From: an uncultured Gemmatimonadota bacterium | Lineage (GTDB): Bacteria; Gemmatimonadota; Gemmatimonadetes; Gemmatimonadales; Gemmatimonadaceae | Assembly: GCA_946478895.1 (NCBI GenBank) | Contig: CAMLDY010000003.1 | Location: 36,907 to 100,906 of the forward strand | DNA: 64,000 nucleotides | Direction of reading: 5' to 3' | Part shown: positions 8,810 through 17,843 of the stretch, one piece after another | Layout of the letters: each line of letters begins with the position of its first letter | Numbering within the stretch: the stretch's first letter is position 1 | The notes under the pieces: generated by a model | What the model saw: the letters and a program-made list of their open reading frames with translations, nothing else | Told to the model about the DNA's origin: nothing | Database searches by the model: none | Translations under genes and position numbers: made by a program

Positions 8810-9714
8810 GACAGTAGTCCGCCAAGGACGTGGATCCGCAGGCGCTCGACGCTGAGACCGGCGGGAATGTTGAGTCGCGGACGGGCGAAGGCAGGCGTCC
8901 GCGCCGGATTATGCCACCCGCCCGAAATGAGGACGGCACCCTTGTACGAAGACGCCGCAACCGCCTGCTGCGCTGCCACGGAATCGAGCCCGTATGGATA
9001 TGCCAACCAATCGATAGCGCGAGCACCAAACTCGGCCTTGAGCGTCAGGCGCGAGCGACCGACCTCCGACATCACTTCCTGGATGTCGAGTCGGGAGAGA
9101 TTTCGGTGAGTGAGTGAGTGTGACCCAAGCGTGATTCCCGGCTTGCGGACGGCCGCCCTCAGATCCTCGCGGGTGGCCGACCGCGCGTATTCGGGCAGGT
9201 CCTCGGTCTTGGGAAGCGCCGCGGCCGCCGCCCACGAGCGCACCTTTTCGTCGGACCCCGCCAGCGAGGACAGCGCAAAGGTCCTCAATCCCGGATCCAT
9301 CTCGCCACGCTCGGCCGAAAGCGCGTCCCACCAGAACACGTGCCCGCCCAGTCGTCCGGGCGCCACGAAAATCGTCGCCGGTAGCGACCGCTTTACAAGC
9401 TCGTCGACGCCCTGTCGAACCGCGCCGAGATACGCATCGTCGATCGTGATGGCGACCCGCGGCCTGCCATCACCGTCCTCATCAAGCTTGCTGAGCGGTG
9501 CTACATCGGCTATCTCGGAGAGAAGATCCAGGTGCGCGGCAAACTCGCGCTGCGCAATGAACAGCGATCGCTCGCCCGCGACGCGCTCGCCGTCGGGTAT
9601 GACGCCGTGGTACGCGAGGATCAGGCGCTTTCCGCGCACTCTCTGGCGCGTGAAGGATCCGACCCACGCCGACGACAGCGCGCGCTCGATCGGTCTCTTG
9701 AGCAGAGTGCGCAT
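8806..9714 (-). CDS. Polysaccharide deacetylase family protein (NodB/CE4 fold)
   Basis: 302 aa. LILAYHGVI opens the fold (about 31-39). AITIDDAY (about 88-95) gives the catalytic/metal Asp pair, and ITLGSHSLTHRNLS carries the metal-binding SHxxxH. The protein should remove N- or O-acetyl groups from a glycan. No signal peptide is evident; the N-terminus is basic. It overlaps the downstream GT4 by four bases and starts 3 bases after the O-antigen ligase stop. It is distinct from the XrtA-type deacetylase at 20083-20970. Confidence 0.87.
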   Translation of the reverse strand: MRTLLKRPIERALSSAWVGSFTRQRVRGKRLILAYHGVIPDGERVAGERSLFIAQREFAAHLDLLSEIADVAPLSKLDEDGDGRPRVAITIDDAYLGAVRQGVDELVKRSLPATIFVAPGRLGGHVFWWDALSAERGEMDPGLRTFALSSLAGSDEKVRSWAAAAALPKTEDLPEYARSATREDLRAAVRKPGITLGSHSLTHRNLSRLDIQEVMSEVGRSRLTLKAEFGARAIDWLAYPYGLDSVAAQQAVAASSYKGAVLISGGWHNPARTPAFARPRLNIPAGLSVERLRIHVLGGLLS

Positions 9715-9717
9715 CGG

Positions 9718-11190
9718 CTACGCGGGTCCTCCGAGCGGCGTGGCGCCAGTAACGCGCTGCTGGCTGCGTTTCACCCGCCAGCCCGTCAGCCGGCCACGCG
9801 GCGACGCAGCCGTAGCGACGGAGGTGGTGTAGCCATCCTCCGCAAGCTGAGCCTGTACGACCGCGTAAAGCCCGGTGGTGAGACCCGCCATCAGATAGAT
9901 GGGGTCGGCGAACGCGAACGTTACGAAGAAGGAGGTGACGGCAAACCCACACATTGCGATTGGGAAAAAAGTCGTCGACGCGTACAGAAAGCGACGTTGG
10001 TTGGAGCTACGTCGCCAGGCGGCTGGAAGTCTGCGCCGCAGTCGCAGTGGACCGATGAGCAGCGCGAAAAGAAGTGACGGCCAGGCAATGAGTCCCGGTA
10101 CGCCGAGCTCCGCGGCAGCCTGAATGAACGAGTTGTGGGGCGCGATGCATTTTACGCCAATGGCAGGATCCACGATCTTCGGCGAGATGCTGCATTCAGC
10201 CTTGGCGAAATTCCAGATTCCGATTCCGAAAATCGGCCGGTCGGCCATGTAGCCGAGCCCACGCTTGATCAGTGCCGTTCGCCCGTCGACGCTGGAATAG
10301 TTGTAGTCGGACTTGGGTGCCAGGATGGTCCCCATCTGCTTCCAGTATCCAGGTGGCGCCGCAAAGGCGAGCGCTATCATTGCCACGATCAGAACGGAGG
10401 TCCGCTTGGCGACTGAAACGCCGTTCACTAGTACGAGCCCAGCAAGTGCGACGGCGACCAGTCCGAGAAATCCGCCACGTGATCCCGAACGGGCCATTGC
10501 TGCCGAGATGAGAAGCAGATTCGCGCCGAGCAGCCAGCGCTTTATTCCGCGATCGACGATCATCAGCAGCAAGGTGAGCGGCAATCCGATCATCAGCAGC
10601 ACGCCGAGGTCGTTCGAGTCGTAAGTGTACAGCTCGGCGAGACGTGAGTAGTCGCCGAATGATGGCTCGAGCTTGAAGACGAAGACCGCGAAGAAGCTCA
10701 GAATCCCCGCGCTCAGCACGAACGACCAAACCATCGTGTACAGATCACGTACGTTGCGGATCGCGAGCGCGATCAGAAACGCGAATGCGAGAGTCTTGCT
10801 GAAATTGTTCAGGATGAACAATGCAGAGTTGCCGAGCGAGATTCCAAACGGCGCAGAAAGACAGCCGAGCACCGCGACGAGGGCAACCAGCCGCATCGGC
10901 CCCGATTGAAGCACGTTGGTCGTTGCCAGAGACCGCGGATGGAGAAAGGCATAGCCAACCGTTCCGACGCTGAGCAAAAGAACCGGACGAAGCGCCGAGA
11001 GTATCGGGTAGTGCAGGTGGACGCGACTGATGGTCACGATCATCAGGAGGAACAACAGCACCCGCAGCGGATCTTTTACGAACGTGAGACCCGCGCCGCG
11101 ATTCACCGCCGAGACGCGCGCGGTGCCCGCCAGGCGCCGCCCCGACGCCTGCATCTGATCACGCACCGCTACCGTAGCGGTAGCACGCAT
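9718..11190 (-). CDS. O-antigen ligase / Wzy-like polysaccharide polymerase or ligase
   Basis: About 490 aa from ATG at 11190; the frame is open to a TTG at 11208. It is a polytopic membrane protein with roughly ten or more hydrophobic helices and one large loop. The loop holds the Wzy_C-type signature ending APHNSFIQAAAELGVPGLIAW; the His in PHNSF is conserved in O-antigen ligases and polymerases. It probably joins lipid-carrier-linked repeat units or ligates a finished glycan at the periplasmic face. A basic 40-residue cytoplasmic N-terminus precedes the first helix. It lies between the acyl carrier protein and deacetylase genes. Confidence 0.85.
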   Translation of the reverse strand: MRATATVAVRDQMQASGRRLAGTARVSAVNRGAGLTFVKDPLRVLLFLLMIVTISRVHLHYPILSALRPVLLLSVGTVGYAFLHPRSLATTNVLQSGPMRLVALVAVLGCLSAPFGISLGNSALFILNNFSKTLAFAFLIALAIRNVRDLYTMVWSFVLSAGILSFFAVFVFKLEPSFGDYSRLAELYTYDSNDLGVLLMIGLPLTLLLMIVDRGIKRWLLGANLLLISAAMARSGSRGGFLGLVAVALAGLVLVNGVSVAKRTSVLIVAMIALAFAAPPGYWKQMGTILAPKSDYNYSSVDGRTALIKRGLGYMADRPIFGIGIWNFAKAECSISPKIVDPAIGVKCIAPHNSFIQAAAELGVPGLIAWPSLLFALLIGPLRLRRRLPAAWRRSSNQRRFLYASTTFFPIAMCGFAVTSFFVTFAFADPIYLMAGLTTGLYAVVQAQLAEDGYTTSVATAASPRGRLTGWRVKRSQQRVTGATPLGGPA

Positions 11191-11232
11191 ACTGGGACGG
11201 ACTCGCAAGCGATGGTACCAGGGGGTGCGATG

Positions 11233-11505
11233 TCAGCTCGCGAGCACGGCGCGCTTCTCACCGATGAAGCGCGCAATCCCCGCCAACGAGCCGAAGTTCG
11301 TTTCGCTGATCTCGTCTTCCCGGGCCTGAACACCGAACTCCGTCTCGATGAACATGATCATCTCGACGATGGACATCGAGTCCATAACACCTTTCTCGAG
11401 AAGAAGATCGTCGTCGGCCAGCTTGAAGTCCGAGTGCATGTACAGGAAGTTGTCCTGAATGAAGCCGCGGACCCGCGCGATGATTTCGGAATCTTGCGTC
11501 TGCAT
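11233..11505 (-). CDS. Acyl carrier protein
   Basis: 90 aa, the length of a discrete ACP. The phosphopantetheine site is GVMDSMSIVEMIMF: Ser in DSM rather than the usual DSL, followed by the helix-II hydrophobic pattern. Later helices include EFGVQAREDEISETNFGSL. The gene starts 3 bases after the asnB stop. ACP, asparagine synthase, NAD synthetase and an acyl ligase in one operon suggest the ACP carries an acyl or amino-acyl group destined for the polysaccharide. It is not the fatty-acid AcpP, which usually sits with fabF/fabD. Confidence 0.9.
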   Translation of the reverse strand: MQTQDSEIIARVRGFIQDNFLYMHSDFKLADDDLLLEKGVMDSMSIVEMIMFIETEFGVQAREDEISETNFGSLAGIARFIGEKRAVLAS

Positions 11506-11508
11506 ATC

Positions 11509-13500
11509 CTAGATGGGTGACAGGGTTGGTTGGGAAAAGACTGCTGTACTGTCGTCGAGCAGTACTGATGCTCCGCGAATCGGCAGAGGATTGACGGAAA
11601 CTGCCTGCTGGATGAAGCGCTCGTGCCAGAGCTGAGTCGACAGGACCCCGACCAGCGCCTGATTCTCGCGGAAGCCGGTCGCCAAGCCAGCGTTACAGCG
11701 GCGTATGAGCCCCTGCACGGCCTTCGGCGAGAAGATTCCGACGCGTTGAAGCGCATCGGCGCCGAGTTGATCCGCGATCCAGGAGGGAGCCTGCGGGCCG
11801 AAAAAGCTCGGGGCATCGGGCGCGCGATACGGCTGCTTGGTCCGCGCCTTGATGCGGGGCGGCAGAATCCGCGCGGCCCAACGGCGAAGCACTTCTTTCT
11901 CGCGCAGGCCACGGATCCGGGAGCCGGACGGAAGCGCCGACGCGAACTCATAGAGGCGGTGGTCCAGGAATGGGAACCGCCCCTCCACTCCGTGAGCCAT
12001 CGACATGCGATCGCCCTGCGAGCTGAGTAGATAGGGAGCCAGCAGCGTCGTCATCTCGAGGTAGGCGGCCTTGTTCAGCGACGACCATCCGAAGAAACGC
12101 GCCGGCAGCGATGCACGCAGTTCAGCCAACACGTCGATCCGGCCGAGCGCTGCTCTGAATTCAGAAGAGTAGAAGTCCTTCACCCGGCCGCTGAGCAGGA
12201 ACCTCGGCATGTGCGAGAAGAGCGGCTCGTTCGGATTTCCCGCATCCAGGAAAAAGCGGCGCCAGAATTCACCACCGCGACCTTGGGCGATGAGATCGGG
12301 ATAGAGCCGGTCGAGCAGCCTCTGACGCCACGCGGAGCCCGGCCGCCGGAGACAGAACTCGCGGACCTTCGTCTCTTTGAACAAGTCGTAGCCAAGGAAC
12401 AGCTCGTCGGCGCCCTCGCCGGTCAGAACGACCTTGATCCCCGATTCCCTGGTCAGCTTCGCGAGGTGGTACATCGGAACAGGGGCGGTACGAAGGACCG
12501 GTGTCTCGGTGTGCCACAGCACGTCGGGAAAGGTTTCTGCGATGCTGTTCTGTCCGATTCTCGTGATGGCGTGAAGGCTGCCGACATCGTCGGCCACTTC
12601 GCGCTGGAATTCGCTCTCATCGAATCGTGGATCCTCGAACGAGATCGAGAAACTGCGCAGCTGGTGCGGCGATGCGCTCGCCGCGAGCGATGCGGTGATC
12701 GAAGAATCCAGACCGCCGCTCAGATACGCGCCGACCGGAACATCGGCGCGAAGACGCATTCCGACACTCCGCAGCATCAGCTCGTCGAGGCGTTCGATGA
12801 CATCTGCCGGTTCTTCGGTGGCCTCCGGATAGTCGAGCTCGTAATAGCGGTGCAGCCACAGCGCGCCATCCTTCCAGATGCCGTAGGATCCCGGCTCCAG
12901 CGAAGCGATGCCCGCGAACGGCGTGCGCGGAGCCCGCGCCGCCCAGAACGTGAACACCTCATCGACACCGCGCGGATCGACGCTCGCCGTCACCTCGCCG
13001 CTGGCGAGAATGGCCTTGATCTCGGAGCCGAAAAAGAAAGCGCCATGCGGCTGGGCGTAAAACAGAGGACGCACGCCGAACCGATCGCGGGCAATGAAGA
13101 CCGTCTCATTGGTTCGGTCGTAGATCGCGAAGGCGAACTGACCGTTCAGCCGCTGCAGGAGATTGACACCCCACTGCTCGTAGCCGTGAACGAGCACTTC
13201 GGTATCGGAGCGCGTCCTGAACACATGCCCGTACTGCTCCAGCTCGCGTCTCAGCTCCGGATGGTTGTAGATCTCTCCGTTGTAGGTGATGACGATTTGC
13301 CCATCCTCGTTCGTCATCGGCTGCGATCCGCCGTCGATGTCCACGATGCTCAGACGGACGTGCGCGAGTCCGACTCGCTGGCCCAGATAAAATCCATACC
13401 CGTCGGGCCCGCGATGCCGGATCGCAGCAGCCATCCGGCCCAGCGACTCCAGGTCGCTCGCGCCCGGTGTCCGGCGCGCAATACCCGCGATTCCGCACAT
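11509..13500 (-). CDS. asnB: Asparagine synthase (glutamine-hydrolysing), polysaccharide-locus type
   Basis: 663 aa, full length. N-terminal amidotransferase domain: MCGIAGIARR with Cys2 nucleophile, RHRGPDGYGFY, RLSIVDIDGG, TYNGEIYNHPELR. C-terminal ATP-pyrophosphatase domain: VGAYLSGGLDSSITASLAA (PP-loop) and VLTGEGADELFLGYD. It resembles the amidotransferase associated with exosortase-A polysaccharide loci. It should make an amide or beta-acyl-AMP intermediate on a carboxylate of a glycan, a sugar uronate or a carrier-bound acid; which one is unknown. Start overlaps the NAD synthetase stop (TAATG), showing tight coupling. Confidence 0.95.
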   Translation of the reverse strand: MCGIAGIARRTPGASDLESLGRMAAAIRHRGPDGYGFYLGQRVGLAHVRLSIVDIDGGSQPMTNEDGQIVITYNGEIYNHPELRRELEQYGHVFRTRSDTEVLVHGYEQWGVNLLQRLNGQFAFAIYDRTNETVFIARDRFGVRPLFYAQPHGAFFFGSEIKAILASGEVTASVDPRGVDEVFTFWAARAPRTPFAGIASLEPGSYGIWKDGALWLHRYYELDYPEATEEPADVIERLDELMLRSVGMRLRADVPVGAYLSGGLDSSITASLAASASPHQLRSFSISFEDPRFDESEFQREVADDVGSLHAITRIGQNSIAETFPDVLWHTETPVLRTAPVPMYHLAKLTRESGIKVVLTGEGADELFLGYDLFKETKVREFCLRRPGSAWRQRLLDRLYPDLIAQGRGGEFWRRFFLDAGNPNEPLFSHMPRFLLSGRVKDFYSSEFRAALGRIDVLAELRASLPARFFGWSSLNKAAYLEMTTLLAPYLLSSQGDRMSMAHGVEGRFPFLDHRLYEFASALPSGSRIRGLREKEVLRRWAARILPPRIKARTKQPYRAPDAPSFFGPQAPSWIADQLGADALQRVGIFSPKAVQGLIRRCNAGLATGFRENQALVGVLSTQLWHERFIQQAVSVNPLPIRGASVLLDDSTAVFSQPTLSPI

Positions 13501-14498
13501 TAGACTTTTGCCGCCTGCAGCGAGAGGTCGACCGGCTCGACGAGCTGGGGTCCGAGGTGGAGGTATCGGGTAGTCTTGCGCTTCTGATCGATGTCGGCGT
13601 AGGCCCGCGTCATTTGCTCGACCGACAGGCCGGTTTCTTCCGCGGCCTCCTCGGCCGACAGGCCCTGGTTCCGCGCATGCAGCACCACGTCCAGGAGGTG
13701 GGTGGGCATGCTGTAAAAGAATTCTTCCTGCGACTGCGGAAGCGAGAACGTGTCCGTGGTCGGCGGGCGCGATGTAATCGACGGTGGGACGCCGAGGTAT
13801 TCAGCGAGCTGATAGACCTGGCTCTTGTACAGGTGAGCGATCGGCTTCGCATCGGCGAGCCCATCGCCGCCCTTCACGAAGAAGCCCTGGTCATATTCGA
13901 GACGATTCGGCGTGCCGAGCACCGCGTAGTGCAGGCGGTTGGCGTGATAGTACTCGAGCATCGCGCGAGCACGCTGTTTGAAATTCGAAGCCGCAACGAT
14001 CTGACGATATTCCGACGCGGGCAGTCGCACCTTGCGCATCTCTCCGCGCGGCGGCTGCACCACCAGGTAGGTGACGTTGATGCGATCGCTTTCAAGCCGA
14101 TCCCCCGCCATGACCAGCTTGCAGCCCCAATCGTCGCCGAACTCGGGAACCACTCGACGGATCGCTTCGTTGCGACGCTGATAGCAGCGCGCGCCATCGA
14201 GCACCGGCGCGATATCCTCGACAATGCCCTCGATGCCGAGCTCGGCAGCGTAGGACTGCGCCAGCGTCAGGCTTTCCGGGTCGCTCTCCCGCTCCGGGAG
14301 AAACAACCCGAGAACATGTTTGGCGCCCACCGCACGCACTGCCAACGCGGCGCAAACCGAGCTGTCGACTCCCCCGCTCATGCCGACGACGAAACCGCGG
14401 CGCTTGAGTGTCTCGCCGAGCTGCCGGCGAAGTGCGTTCGTGATTCGCGTGGTTTCTGCGGCCGGATCGATATCGAGTGATGTCGCTGTGATGGGCAT
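13500..14498 (-). CDS. nadE: NAD+ synthetase (NH3-dependent NadE family)
   Basis: About 332 aa from ATG at 14498; in-frame starts at 14537 (ATG) and 14555 (TTG) would add 13-19 residues of poor character. The PP-loop GMSGGVDSSVCAAL binds ATP. LYHANR-like LEYYHANRLHYAVLGTPNR and FFVKGGDGLADAKPIAHLYK match the NadE deamido-NAD/ATP sites, with LGVPPSITSRPPTTDTFSLPQ afterward. It is longer than stand-alone ammonia-dependent NadE (about 275 aa) but lacks a nitrilase glutaminase domain, so ammonia must come from elsewhere. Its one-base overlap with asnB raises the idea that it takes part in an amidotransfer step rather than NAD supply. Confidence 0.85.
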   Translation of the reverse strand: MPITATSLDIDPAAETTRITNALRRQLGETLKRRGFVVGMSGGVDSSVCAALAVRAVGAKHVLGLFLPERESDPESLTLAQSYAAELGIEGIVEDIAPVLDGARCYQRRNEAIRRVVPEFGDDWGCKLVMAGDRLESDRINVTYLVVQPPRGEMRKVRLPASEYRQIVAASNFKQRARAMLEYYHANRLHYAVLGTPNRLEYDQGFFVKGGDGLADAKPIAHLYKSQVYQLAEYLGVPPSITSRPPTTDTFSLPQSQEEFFYSMPTHLLDVVLHARNQGLSAEEAAEETGLSVEQMTRAYADIDQKRKTTRYLHLGPQLVEPVDLSLQAAKV

Positions 14499-14720
14499 GC
14501 GCTGCGTAAGTTGCGGATTGGAAGGTTTTCGGCTCATGTCGAGTCGCGGCGGCAATGTGCAAGCTTGGCACCGATGCCGTAGAGCTTTCGCGGCCAGGTA
14601 AGGCGGGAGTTAACTCTGTGCTGTGTAACGACTTGGGTTCTCGTCGCGGAATCCTACCGATGGCACGCCGGACCGGAGGTGTGGCACCCCCGCAACACGG
14701 CCAAGGTCAGGTCGTTGGCG

Positions 14721-15635
14721 TCAGACTACGGTTGCGACCAGCACCCGAACCACGCCCTTCGCGTCTGTCACACACCGCACTTCTGAATAGGCTGGATTCC
14801 GCCGCGCGCGCTCGGCGATGAAGGCGCCATTTCCGGCTCCGACTTCGAAGCAGAGGCATCCGCCAGGGCGGATAAACCTCGGCGCGTCGGCAAGAAGTCG
14901 AGAGATCACCGTGAACCCGAACGCACCGCCGTCGAAAGCGAGCCGCGGCTCGTGACGGGAGATCTCGGCCGCCATCGCCGGCACTTTGGACGACGCGATG
15001 TAGGGAGGGTTGCACGTTACCACGGAAGCCTGTCGCGCCAGCGCCGGACTCTCCAGTGCGACAAAGAGATCGCTGGCGATGAAGCTTACACGCGCAGTGA
15101 ATTCGAAGCGCTCGGCGTTGAGTCGCGCAAGGGCGAGTGCGTCAGCCGAGATGTCTGCGCCGATCACAGTTACGCGCGGATCGCTCGCGAGCAGCGCTAG
15201 TGCGACATTGCCGCAGCCAGTACAGACATCGATCGCGAGCGCATCGTCCTTTCCGAGGAGCGCGGTTTGTAGGAGGTCAATCGCAGTCGATGCAAGAAGC
15301 TCCGTCTCGCGGCGAGGGATCAGCGCGCCCGGCCCGGAGATCATCTCCAGTCCCGCGAAATTCTGCCGACCGGTCAAATGCGCCAGCGGCTTGCCCGACG
15401 CCCGCAACTCGACGAGCTGTCGAAAGCGTGACGCGCCCTCACCATTGAGGTTCGGCAGCGCGACATCGACGCAGCGAATTGGAGACCGTGGATCGCCGGC
15501 TGCAGCGAACCACAGCGCCCTGATTGTCGATTCGGGAGTCTCCTCAGGTTTATCGGGCATCGCGGACCAGACACTCTCGAGATTCTCGAGAGCCTCGCGA
15601 TACAGCAGAGCCTCGGCCCCCTCAACCTGTAGCAT
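14721..15635 (-). CDS. prmC: PrmC/HemK-type N5-glutamine methyltransferase family protein
   Basis: 304 aa. ATG at 15635 has a good GAGGAGA ribosome-binding site six bases upstream and overlaps the acyl ligase by 14 bases. The N-terminal helical part includes LAHLTGRQNFAGLEM and PRRETELL as in PrmC. The SAM site is IDVCTGCGNVALALL, and VVTCNPPYIAS is the NPPY motif that positions a planar nitrogen substrate. In most genomes prmC sits beside prfA and methylates the release-factor GGQ glutamine. Here it is inside a polysaccharide operon next to amidotransferase and ligase genes, so it may be housekeeping or may methylate a glycan or ACP-bound amide. Confidence 0.85.
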   Translation of the reverse strand: MLQVEGAEALLYREALENLESVWSAMPDKPEETPESTIRALWFAAAGDPRSPIRCVDVALPNLNGEGASRFRQLVELRASGKPLAHLTGRQNFAGLEMISGPGALIPRRETELLASTAIDLLQTALLGKDDALAIDVCTGCGNVALALLASDPRVTVIGADISADALALARLNAERFEFTARVSFIASDLFVALESPALARQASVVTCNPPYIASSKVPAMAAEISRHEPRLAFDGGAFGFTVISRLLADAPRFIRPGGCLCFEVGAGNGAFIAERARRNPAYSEVRCVTDAKGVVRVLVATVV

Positions 15636-17214
15636 TGGTCTCCTCGACCTCGGCCTGCGCGGCGCGGACGTCGAACTTCCCGCTCGACGTTCTCGGTAAT
15701 GCGGCGCGGGGCACGAAGCGGCCCGGTTGGAGATAAGTGGGGAGCTCGGCCCGACAAAACCGGTGCAGCGCCTCGACCGATCCGGACTCAGTAAGCACCA
15801 CATACGCGACGATCGAATCGCCACGAATCTTGTCGGGTACCGTACCCACGACAGCTTCAGTTACCTGACCCGATGCGTAGATGACGTCCGCGATCTCATC
15901 GGGGCTCACCCGATAGCCGAGCGACTTGATCAGACCATCACGCCGGCCAACGTAGTACAAAAGCCCATTCGCATCGCGACGTACGAGGTCGCCAGAGAAG
16001 ACTACTCGCTCGGAGTCAGGCTGACCTTTGGCGCGCAGTGGGTTGGGGCGAAACACTCGCGCGGTCGTTTCCGGATCGTTCCAGTAGCCGGCCGAGACCG
16101 TCGAGCCTCTCTGCACCAGCTCTCCGACTTCGCCCGGCTCGCACGGTGACAGATCCTCTCTCACGACCATGATCTCGCTGCCCGGAATCGCGATGCCGAT
16201 CGAGTCGGGATGGGCGTCGACAAGATCGGGAGGGAGATACGTGGCGCGGAAAGCCTCCGTGAGACCATACATGAGGAAGAGTTGGGCATGAGGGTTCGCT
16301 GTGCGTAGCTGTCGCACGGCCTCGACCGGCACGCGGCCACCGGTGTTGGTCATTGCACGGAGCGCCGGAAGCGGAGAATCGCGGAACGCTGACGTACCGA
16401 GCAGCTGAAGCCAGAGCGGTGGAACGCAAGGCAGGACGGTCACCGCCGCCGCGCGGAGGGTCGCAACTATCTGTTGCGGCAACGGCGAGCGTTCGACGAT
16501 CAGCTGAGCGCCCGATCCGACCGCGCAGAGCAGCTGGTTGAAACCGTAGTCAAAGCTGAACGGAAGGAGGCTCGCGATTCGATCGCGAGATGTGATCCGC
16601 ACGTAGCTGGTTACCGCGCGCACGCCGCTCCAAAGATTGGAATGCATCAGCGTGACGCCCTTGGGGAGCCCCGTGGACCCCGAAGTGTAGATGATCTGCG
16701 CGAGATCGGGTCCGACGCGACGCACCGGATCGAAGGTCGCATCTCCCTGCATCGTCGCGACGTCGTGGATCGTCGCCGTCGTTACGATCGATCTTGGCTG
16801 GCGGCCCAGCATTGCCGCGCTCGATACGCACGCCGCGCTTCCGCTGTGCGTCAGAATGTGCTCGACCTGTCGGGGACGAAGAGTTTCGTTGATGTTGATC
16901 GCTACGGCACCGCATGCAGTCGCGCCGAAAAACGCCGCAGCGGCGTCGGCGCCTCTCTCGAGGAGTATCCCAACGCGGTCGCCGGGGACTACGCCGCTCG
17001 CGCGCAGTGCGTTGGCGATCCGGGCCGCCCTCGATTGAAGGTCGGCGTATGTGACTTCGAGCTCCCTCTCGGCGATCGCTGTCGCTTCGGGGTACTTCTC
17101 CGCGGTCGCCCAGAGGAGGTGCGCGATATTCATGCTGTCGGCGGGCCACTGCGGAACCGCAGTCGGCGCGGCGGGGGCATACGGCTGGAAACGCTTGGCA
17201 GTTGTCTGGATCAT
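15622..17214 (-). CDS. AMP-dependent acyl ligase (acyl-CoA/ACP ligase), XrtA-locus type
   Basis: 530 aa from ATG at 17214, whose ATGA overlaps the phosphatase stop. Adenylate-forming core motifs are all present: IIYTSGSTGLPKGVTLMHSN (A3 P-loop), MYGLTEAFRATYLPP (A5), SGDLVRRDANGLLYYVGRRD (A7), KSLGYRVSPDEIADV (A8) and the C-terminal catalytic lysine in RTSSGKFD (A10). The enzyme should activate a carboxylic acid as acyl-AMP and pass it to a phosphopantetheine thiol, most likely the ACP encoded at 11233-11505. The acid cannot be read from sequence. Similar ligases accompany exosortase-A exopolysaccharide clusters. Confidence 0.9.
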   Translation of the reverse strand: MIQTTAKRFQPYAPAAPTAVPQWPADSMNIAHLLWATAEKYPEATAIAERELEVTYADLQSRAARIANALRASGVVPGDRVGILLERGADAAAAFFGATACGAVAININETLRPRQVEHILTHSGSAACVSSAAMLGRQPRSIVTTATIHDVATMQGDATFDPVRRVGPDLAQIIYTSGSTGLPKGVTLMHSNLWSGVRAVTSYVRITSRDRIASLLPFSFDYGFNQLLCAVGSGAQLIVERSPLPQQIVATLRAAAVTVLPCVPPLWLQLLGTSAFRDSPLPALRAMTNTGGRVPVEAVRQLRTANPHAQLFLMYGLTEAFRATYLPPDLVDAHPDSIGIAIPGSEIMVVREDLSPCEPGEVGELVQRGSTVSAGYWNDPETTARVFRPNPLRAKGQPDSERVVFSGDLVRRDANGLLYYVGRRDGLIKSLGYRVSPDEIADVIYASGQVTEAVVGTVPDKIRGDSIVAYVVLTESGSVEALHRFCRAELPTYLQPGRFVPRAALPRTSSGKFDVRAAQAEVEETNATG

Positions 17215-17843
17215 GTTTGAGTCTGCGGCACAGGTGCGAGGCCCGCCGCTCGGGTTGCAGGGTTCGTTGCGGAAACTGGTCGCTCCGCCACATCTGCGGC
17301 GGTGTGCTCGCGCCAGTGATGGATCAGCGTCGAGGCGCATCGATCCAACCGGTCGAAGGTGGCCTCAAACACGTCACTCGATTTTTGCCACGGGTCGGTA
17401 ATGGTTCGGGAGTACGTGGCGACCGGATCCAGATCGCCGGCGACAATGAGTCTTCCCCGAGGAATGCCGGCGTAGGCGTTGAGGTACCGCGCCTGCCGTT
17501 CATCCATTACAACCACCGCATCCGCGCTTCGGGCGCGATGCGCTTCCACGGTCTGCGATCTGAAATCCGAGAGGTCGATGCCTCGGCGTGCTGCAGTCGC
17601 GAGCGCAGCCGCCGGCACAGTCCGATCGAAACCCACCAAGCCGGCTGACGCGATCCGAATGCCGGGCAGAGAGCGCTTCAGCAGCGCCTCGAAGTACGGA
17701 CTGCGGCAGACATTGCCCGTGCAGACGACGAGGATCCGTCTCGGAGTGCCCATCGAGGCGAGGCGCCGTCGGACGGCCGCGTGCCGGCGCCGGTGCCGCA
17801 GGCGATCCGCCAATCCAAATAACGACGTTAGTGTCGATGCCAT
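17211..17843 (-). CDS. Low-molecular-weight protein-tyrosine phosphatase
   Basis: 210 aa. After about 35 basic residues comes VVCTGNVCRSPYFEALL, containing the CX5R(S) catalytic loop, and later DPVATYSRTITDPWQ with the DP general-acid Asp. LMW-PTPs of the Wzb type reset the phosphorylation of tyrosine kinases that control polysaccharide chain length or export; no such kinase lies in this window. It is longer than Wzb (about 147 aa) at both ends. It directly follows the aminotransferase and overlaps the acyl ligase by four bases. Confidence 0.9.
   Translation of the reverse strand: MASTLTSLFGLADRLRHRRRHAAVRRRLASMGTPRRILVVCTGNVCRSPYFEALLKRSLPGIRIASAGLVGFDRTVPAAALATAARRGIDLSDFRSQTVEAHRARSADAVVVMDERQARYLNAYAGIPRGRLIVAGDLDPVATYSRTITDPWQKSSDVFEATFDRLDRCASTLIHHWREHTAADVAERPVSATNPATRAAGLAPVPQTQT

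Noticed and set aside
12211..13503. 430-codon plus-strand frame opposite asnB
   Set aside because: Antisense shadow; asnB has intact motifs throughout.
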